From positions 1 through 27,176 of the forward strand of contig DATKDQ010000058.1 in assembly GCA_035544635.1 (NCBI GenBank): DNA of 27,176 bases, read 5' to 3'. This stretch comes from DATAFT01 sp035544635. Lineage in GTDB: Bacteria; Acidobacteriota; Thermoanaerobaculia; Multivoradales; Multivoraceae. Positions 22,806 through 27,176 of this stretch are shown here, in pieces. Position 1 is the first letter of the stretch; every line of letters begins with the position of its first letter. Position numbers and translations under genes: made by a program. Below the pieces are notes generated by a model. The model had not been told where the DNA came from and made no database searches. It was given only the letters and a program-made list of their open reading frames with translations.

Positions 22806-25682
22806 GTGAGCACCAGGGACCGAAGGACCGAGCTCCCCCTACGTGGCCCTGAGGAGAGCCTCCTCAGCGCCGCGTTCCTCGAGCGCATGCTGGCCGAGTT
22901 CGCGCGCGATCCGAGCGCGGTGCCGGCGGGCTGGCGCGCCTACCTCGCCGACGGCGGGGGCGACGGGTCGACGGGCGCGGCGGCGTCGGGTCCGACCTTC
23001 GCGCGGCCGGAGCCGCCCGCAGTCCCGTCCGCCGGAGCCGAGGACGAGGCGGCTGCCGCGCCGCCGGCCTCCGCGGAAGCGAGCGCCGCCGCCGACCTCC
23101 AGCATCGCGTCGATCGCCTGGTGTGGCAGTACCGCGTCCACGGCCACCGCGCCGCGCGCATCGATCCCCTCGATCGCGAGCGCCCGTCGCCGCCCGAGCT
23201 CGACCCCGCGCGCAACGGCATCACCGCGAGCGACCTCGACCGCCCCGTGGTGGGAGCCCGCGGGCGCCACCGGCGCCAGGTGCGCGAGGTGATCGATCGC
23301 ATACGCCGGATCTACTGCGGCCCGATCGGCGTCGAGTTCATGCACATCGGCGACGGTAGGGCCCGGGAATGGGTCGCCGCGAAGATGGAGAGCGATCGGG
23401 ACACCGCGCCGGACGCGACGACGCGCCTGCGCATTCTCGACCGGCTCACCGAGGCCGAGGCGTTCGAGGTCTTCCTGCGCCGCAAGTACCTGGGAGCCAC
23501 CAGCTTCTCGATCGAGGGCAGCGAGACGCTCATTCCGCTGCTCGATCTCGCGATCGACAAGGCCGGGGTGCAGGGTGTAGCCGAGATCGTGATCGGCATG
23601 GCGCATCGCGGCCGGCTCAACGTGCTCGCCAACGTCCTCGGCAAGCCGCCGCGCCAGATCTTCCGGGAGTTCGAGGACCGCGAGCCGCGGCGCTTCAAGG
23701 GGAGCGGCGACGTCAGCTACCACCTCGGCCACTCGAGCGACCGCGTGACCGCGGCCGGCGATCGGGTCCATCTCTCGCTCTGTTTCAATCCCAGCCATCT
23801 CGAGTTCATCGACCCGGTCGCGGTGGGACGGGTGCGCGCGAAGCAGGACCGCAGCGGCGATTCGAGCCGCGAGCACAGTCTCGCGCTCCTCATCCACGGC
23901 GACGCTTCGCTCGCGGGCGAGGGCGTGGTGCAGGAGACGCTGGTGCTGAGCGAGCTTCCGGCGTACCGCGTGGGCGGCACGCTGCACGTCGTGGTCAACA
24001 ACCAGATCGGCTTCACCACGCCGCCCTCGGAGACGCGCTCGAGCGAGTACGCGACCGGCGTCGCGAGGATGCTCGACTCGCCGATCTTCCACGTCAACGG
24101 CGGCGATCCGGAGGCGGTGCTCCGCGTGGTCGAGCTGGCCATGGACTTCCGCCGGCGGTTCGCGCGCGACGTGTTCATCGACCTCTACGGCTACCGCCGC
24201 CATGGCCACAACGAGGCGGACGAGCCTTCGTTCACCCAGCCGCTGCTCTACCGGAAGATCCGCGAGCAGGAGTCGACCCGCGCGAGCTACGCCCGCCGCC
24301 TGGTCGAGCTCGGCGTGACCACCGCGGGCGAGGTGGAGGCGATGCTGGCGCAGGCGAAGGCGCGGCTCGAGGCGGCTCTGGCAGAGACGCGCGAGGGGCC
24401 TCCGGCGGCTCTCGAGCACGCGCCGCCGTCGGGAGTATGGGCGGGCTATCGCGGCGGCTGCGACGCCGAGGTCGAGGAGGTCCCCACCGCGGTCCAGCTC
24501 GAGCACTTGCAGGAGCTGCTGCTCGCACTCACGCGCCTGCCCGACGGCTTCCACCTCCACCCCAAGCTCGAGCGCGGGTTCGGCCAGCGCCGCGCCATGG
24601 CCGCCGGCGAGCGTCCGATCGACTGGGCGGCGGCGGAGGCCCTGGCCTTCGCCAGCCTGGCGGCCACCGGCACGGCGGTGCGACTGTCGGGACAGGACAC
24701 CGAGCGCGGGACCTTCGGCCAGCGCCACGCGGTCCTGCACGACGTCGAGACCGGCGACACCTGGCGGCCGCTCTCCTACGTCGCCCCTGGGCAGGCTCCG
24801 GTCGAGATCTGGAACAGCCCGCTGTCCGAGGTCGGGGTGCTCGGATTCGAGTACGGGTACAGCCTCGATCGGCCCGAGGCGTTGGTGCTCTGGGAGGCGC
24901 AGTACGGCGACTTCGTGAACGCGGCGCAGGTGGTGATCGATCAGTTCCTCGCCAGCGCCGAGGACAAGTGGTGGCGGCTGTCGGGTCTCGGCCTGCTCCT
25001 GCCGCACGGCTACGAGGGCAGGGGACCCGAGCACTCGAGCGCGCGCCTGGAGCGCTTGCTCCAGCTCGCGGCCGAGGACAACCTGCAGATCGTGCAGCCG
25101 ACCACCCCGGCGCAGTACTTCCACGTGCTCCGCCGCCAGGTGGCGCGCCCGATACGCAAGCCGCTCGTGCTCTTGACCCCGAAGAGCCTGCTGCGTCACC
25201 GGCAGTCGGTCTCGAGTCTCGAAGATCTGGCCACGGGCCGGTTCCAGGCGGTGCTGCCCGACAGTCATGCCGAAGAGACGCCCGACGTCGCGGCGCCGCC
25301 GTCGCGCGTGCTGCTGTGCAGCGGCAAGATCTACTTCGAGCTGGTGGAGCGGCGCCAGGCGCTGCGGCGGTGGGACACCGCGATCGCCCGCCTCGAGCAG
25401 CTCTACCCGTGGCCGCAGGACGCGCTGCGGGCCGCGCTCGCGCCGTATCCCGACCGCACGCGGGTGGTGTGGGTGCAGGAGGAGCCGGCGAACCAGGGCG
25501 CGTGGCCGTACGTCGAGCGCCTGTTCTGCGGAAGCATGTTCGAGCGTTTCCCCCTCACCGGTGTGTCGCGACCGGCGTCGGCGAGCCCGGCGACCGGATC
25601 GTACGCCAGCCATCAGCTCGAGCAGCGGGAGCTGCTCGACGCGGCGTTCGGTGGGGGAGGAGTGGGTGCCGACTGCCGATAG
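22806..25682 (+). CDS. sucA: 2-oxoglutarate dehydrogenase E1 component
   Basis: A 958-residue thiamine-diphosphate enzyme of the TCA cycle, decarboxylating 2-oxoglutarate and transferring the succinyl group to lipoyl-E2. The N-terminal helix (ESLLSAAFLERMLAEFARDP) is the E2-contact segment of E1o. An Ala/Pro-rich linker (about 50-95) follows, then GMAHRGRLNVLANVLGK, GDASLAGEG (Gly365-Asp366) and VVNNQIGFTT forming the cofactor site, and HGHNEAD at 466-472. The C-terminal transketolase-like half contains RLSGQDTERGTFGQRH, EYGYSL and WEAQYGDFVNAAQ. All main motifs are intact and the length is normal. GTG 22806 is the only start after an in-frame stop, though its ribosome-binding site is weak. 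sucB follows 22 bases later as one operon. Confidence 0.96.
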   Translation: MSTRDRRTELPLRGPEESLLSAAFLERMLAEFARDPSAVPAGWRAYLADGGGDGSTGAAASGPTFARPEPPAVPSAGAEDEAAAAPPASAEASAAADLQHRVDRLVWQYRVHGHRAARIDPLDRERPSPPELDPARNGITASDLDRPVVGARGRHRRQVREVIDRIRRIYCGPIGVEFMHIGDGRAREWVAAKMESDRDTAPDATTRLRILDRLTEAEAFEVFLRRKYLGATSFSIEGSETLIPLLDLAIDKAGVQGVAEIVIGMAHRGRLNVLANVLGKPPRQIFREFEDREPRRFKGSGDVSYHLGHSSDRVTAAGDRVHLSLCFNPSHLEFIDPVAVGRVRAKQDRSGDSSREHSLALLIHGDASLAGEGVVQETLVLSELPAYRVGGTLHVVVNNQIGFTTPPSETRSSEYATGVARMLDSPIFHVNGGDPEAVLRVVELAMDFRRRFARDVFIDLYGYRRHGHNEADEPSFTQPLLYRKIREQESTRASYARRLVELGVTTAGEVEAMLAQAKARLEAALAETREGPPAALEHAPPSGVWAGYRGGCDAEVEEVPTAVQLEHLQELLLALTRLPDGFHLHPKLERGFGQRRAMAAGERPIDWAAAEALAFASLAATGTAVRLSGQDTERGTFGQRHAVLHDVETGDTWRPLSYVAPGQAPVEIWNSPLSEVGVLGFEYGYSLDRPEALVLWEAQYGDFVNAAQVVIDQFLASAEDKWWRLSGLGLLLPHGYEGRGPEHSSARLERLLQLAAEDNLQIVQPTTPAQYFHVLRRQVARPIRKPLVLLTPKSLLRHRQSVSSLEDLATGRFQAVLPDSHAEETPDVAAPPSRVLLCSGKIYFELVERRQALRRWDTAIARLEQLYPWPQDALRAALAPYPDRTRVVWVQEEPANQGAWPYVERLFCGSMFERFPLTGVSRPASASPATGSYASHQLEQRELLDAAFGGGGVGADCR

Positions 25683-25694
25683 CGGTAACCAACC

Positions 25695-25700
25695 AGGAGG
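25695..25700 (+). promoter_or_regulatory. Ribosome-binding site of sucB
   Basis: AGGAGG stands 4 bases before ATG 25705. It decides this start against the far upstream in-frame codon at 25267, which would give a shadow translation of sucA before the lipoyl domain. Confidence 0.8.
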
Positions 25701-25704
25701 TGCG

Positions 25705-26988
25705 ATGACGGTGGAGCTCACGATCCCGACGGTCGGCGAATCCGTCACCGAAGCGGTGATCACCCGCTGGCTCAAGGCCGAGGGCGATCGGGTCGAGAAG
25801 GACGAGCCGATCGCGGAGCTCGAGACCGACAAGGTCGACGTCGAGCTGCCGTCGCCGGCGTCGGGCATCCTCGCCTCGATCACCGCCCAGGAGGGCGAGT
25901 CGGTGCCGGTCGGCGGCGTGATCGGGACCATCGACGACGGCGCGGAGGCCGGGGACGGGGAGCCGTCGCCCGAGAAGGAGCCTCCGAAGAAGGAGCCGCC
26001 GCGCAAGGAGCCGCCGCGCAAGGAGCCGCCTGAGCGAAGGCCTCCGCGCAAGGAGCCACCGCGGCGGGAGCCCCCCATCGAGGAGCCACCGCGCAGGGAG
26101 CCGCCCCCGCAGGCGCCTCCTCGCGAAGAGCCTCCACCCATGAAGGAGCCTCCCGGCGAGGAGCCGCCCCCGATGCGCGCCGAGCGGGAGTCGCCGTCGC
26201 TCGCGGCGGCGTCCGGCCGCGAGCCTCGGACGGTGGAGGCGGAGCAGGGCGAGGAGCCGAGAGAGGCGCGCTCCGGCACGGCGCCCGAACGCCGGGAAGA
26301 GACGGTTGCCATGACTCCGATCCGCCGCCGGATCGCGAAGCGCCTGGTCGAGGCGCAGCTCGAGACCGCGCTCACCACTACCTTCAACGAGGTGGACATG
26401 GGCGCCGTCCAAGAGCTCCGGCGCGAATGGCGCGAGACCTTCGAGGCTCGCTACGACGTCCGTCTCGGCCTGATGTCGTTCTTCGTCAAGGCGGCCGTCG
26501 ACGCGCTGCGGCGTTATCCGAAGTTCAATGCCCGCATCAAGGGAGACGCGATCGTCTATCGCGACTACTGCGACGTCGGGATCGCAGTGGCGACCGAGCG
26601 CGGACTGGTGGTGCCGGTGGTTCGCGACGCCGAGAGGTTGAGCTTCGCCGACATCGAGCAGGCGATCGAGGACCTGGCGCGCCGCGCACGCTCGGGGGAG
26701 CTCGAGGTGGACGATCTCACCGGCGGCACGTTCACCATCACCAACGGCGGCGTCTTCGGGTCGCTGCTCTCGGTACCGCTCGTCAACCCGCCGCAGACCG
26801 CGGTGCTCGGGCTGCACGCGATCCAGGAGCGGCCGGTGGCACGCGACGGTCAGGTCGTCATTCGCTCCATGATGTACCTGGCTCTGACCTACGATCACCG
26901 GCTGGTGGACGGCGCGGAGGCGGTCACGTTCCTGCGCCGCGTCAAGGAGGTGGTCGAGGAGCCGGCGCGCCTGCTGCTCGAGTCGTGA
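25705..26988 (+). CDS. sucB: 2-oxoglutarate dehydrogenase E2 (dihydrolipoamide succinyltransferase) with EPP-repeat linker
   Basis: A 427-residue acyltransferase core of the 2-oxoglutarate dehydrogenase complex. Residues 1-78 are a lipoyl domain, with Lys43 in ETDKVDVELP as the lipoylated residue. Residues 91-156 are about 13 pentapeptides of the type (K/R/E)EPPx, a charged proline-rich linker. Residues 157-200 are acidic and disordered. From about 203 (VAMTPIRRRIAKRLVEAQ) the catalytic domain runs to the end, with TYDHRLVDG giving His398 and Asp402. NEVDMGAVQELR and the C-terminus fit the succinyl rather than acetyl type, as does the adjacent sucA. No peripheral subunit-binding domain, which normally docks E3 between linker and core, can be seen. 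No E3 gene is in the window. Confidence 0.94.
   Translation: MTVELTIPTVGESVTEAVITRWLKAEGDRVEKDEPIAELETDKVDVELPSPASGILASITAQEGESVPVGGVIGTIDDGAEAGDGEPSPEKEPPKKEPPRKEPPRKEPPERRPPRKEPPRREPPIEEPPRREPPPQAPPREEPPPMKEPPGEEPPPMRAERESPSLAAASGREPRTVEAEQGEEPREARSGTAPERREETVAMTPIRRRIAKRLVEAQLETALTTTFNEVDMGAVQELRREWRETFEARYDVRLGLMSFFVKAAVDALRRYPKFNARIKGDAIVYRDYCDVGIAVATERGLVVPVVRDAERLSFADIEQAIEDLARRARSGELEVDDLTGGTFTITNGGVFGSLLSVPLVNPPQTAVLGLHAIQERPVARDGQVVIRSMMYLALTYDHRLVDGAEAVTFLRRVKEVVEEPARLLLES
25975..26172 (+). repeat. Pentapeptide-coding tandem repeat in sucB
   Basis: About 13 degenerate 15-base units encode (K/R/E)EPPx repeats. Early units (KEPPK, KEPPR, KEPPR, KEPPE) are closest to each other and to GAGCCGCCG-rich DNA; later ones diverge (RRPPR, REPPI, EEPPR, QAPPR). 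A single extra Met codon breaks the five-residue period near residue 146. The pattern suggests growth by unit duplication. Confidence 0.85.
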
Positions 26989-26989
26989 G

Positions 26990-27087
26990 CTAGGAGCGTG
27001 TCCTAAGGGACACGCGACGCGCGCCGTCCTCGGCGCCACCAGCATCTAGCCGGAGGAACGTGCTACGCAGCACGTTCCGGAGGCTAG
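26990..27087 (-). repeat. Dispersed palindromic repeat, copy C (inverted, shortened)
   Basis: Inverted relative to copies A and B. The main hairpin (27046-27087) has CTAG feet, the GGA/GGA internal mismatch and the GGAACGTGCT/AGCACGTTCC stem with loop ACGC. The GGCGCCGAGGACGGCGC box is kept, but about 20 bases of the internal section are missing or replaced. The far end instead holds a perfect 8-bp stem GCGTGTCC/GGACACGC (26996-27015). It begins one base after the sucB stop and separates sucB from a convergent gene, where it could act as a bidirectional terminator. Confidence 0.85.
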
Positions 27088-27099
27088 CCGCGATGGGCG

Positions 27100-27176
27100 C
27101 TACAGCCCCGACGCCGAGGACGAGCCCGGTGAGTAGAGCACGCCGTTCCAGGCCCGCTCGCCCAGCGTCGTCTCGA
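27100..27176 (-). CDS. C-terminal end of a gene cut by the window edge
   Basis: The minus strand reads in frame through 24 codons (ETTLGERAWNGVLYSPG and a Ser/Ala/Gly tail) to a TAG at 27100-27102. The start and most of the protein are outside the window, so no family can be named. Its end lies 12 bases from repeat copy C, convergent with sucB. The evidence is only a short open frame with plausible composition. Confidence 0.35.
   Translation of the reverse strand, partial: ETTLGERAWNGVLYSPGSSSASGL

Noticed and set aside
22839..26399. 1186-residue open frame on the - strand
   Set aside because: It is antisense to sucA and sucB, both with full family motifs. The Gly/Ser-rich part is just the complement of the EPP repeat.

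Overview
This window is bacterial DNA of very high GC content. Genes are tightly packed, GTG/TTG starts are frequent, and several gene pairs overlap by four bases. The mix of genes fits an uncultured Acidobacteriota-like (or possibly myxobacterial) genome: eukaryote-type GT3 glycogen synthase fused to a glucan phosphorylase, a cytochrome c/copper-monooxygenase fusion, a Tat-exported M19 protein and a SucA/SucB operon. The phylum assignment is inference from gene content only; no rRNA, tRNA or CRISPR array was seen.

Layout. At 1-429 (-) lies the N-terminal part of ProC, divergent from a polytopic GT39-like glycosyltransferase (502-2193, +). A dispersed palindromic repeat (copy A) begins at that gene's stop codon, followed by an SDR oxidoreductase (2463-3239, +). 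From 14633 down to 3250 on the minus strand runs a glycogen/alpha-glucan cluster: GH133-type debranching enzyme, GT4 glycogen-synthase-like enzyme, GH57 amylase, and a 1414-residue glycogen synthase-phosphorylase fusion. It continues into an exported YtcJ-like amidohydrolase and a small VIT/CCC1-like membrane protein. Four-base ATGA/GTGA overlaps link three of the junctions. An MFS transporter (14940-16253, +) is divergent from this cluster.

The middle holds an unknown small protein (16263-16631, -), a secreted cytochrome c/PHM-like copper protein (16685-18241, -), nicotinate phosphoribosyltransferase (18334-19704, -) and a Tat-exported M19 dipeptidase homologue lacking several canonical metal ligands (19765-21003, -). 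An unusually AT-rich spot at 21202-21261, with three copies of a GTTTC...GAAAC motif, lies between the M19 gene and a divergent OmpA-like lipoprotein (21597-22310, +).

The right end carries repeat copy B, then sucA (22806-25682) and sucB (25705-26988), the E1 and E2 subunits of 2-oxoglutarate dehydrogenase. The E2 has a pentapeptide EPP-repeat linker where a peripheral subunit-binding domain would normally sit. Repeat copy C, inverted, lies between sucB and the C-terminal end of a convergent gene cut by the window edge.

The points most worth a second look are the three-copy dispersed imperfect-palindrome repeat, the fusion of opposing glycogen enzymes inside a translationally coupled operon, the unusual E2 linker, the metal-site changes in the M19 protein, and the triplicated operator-like motif.
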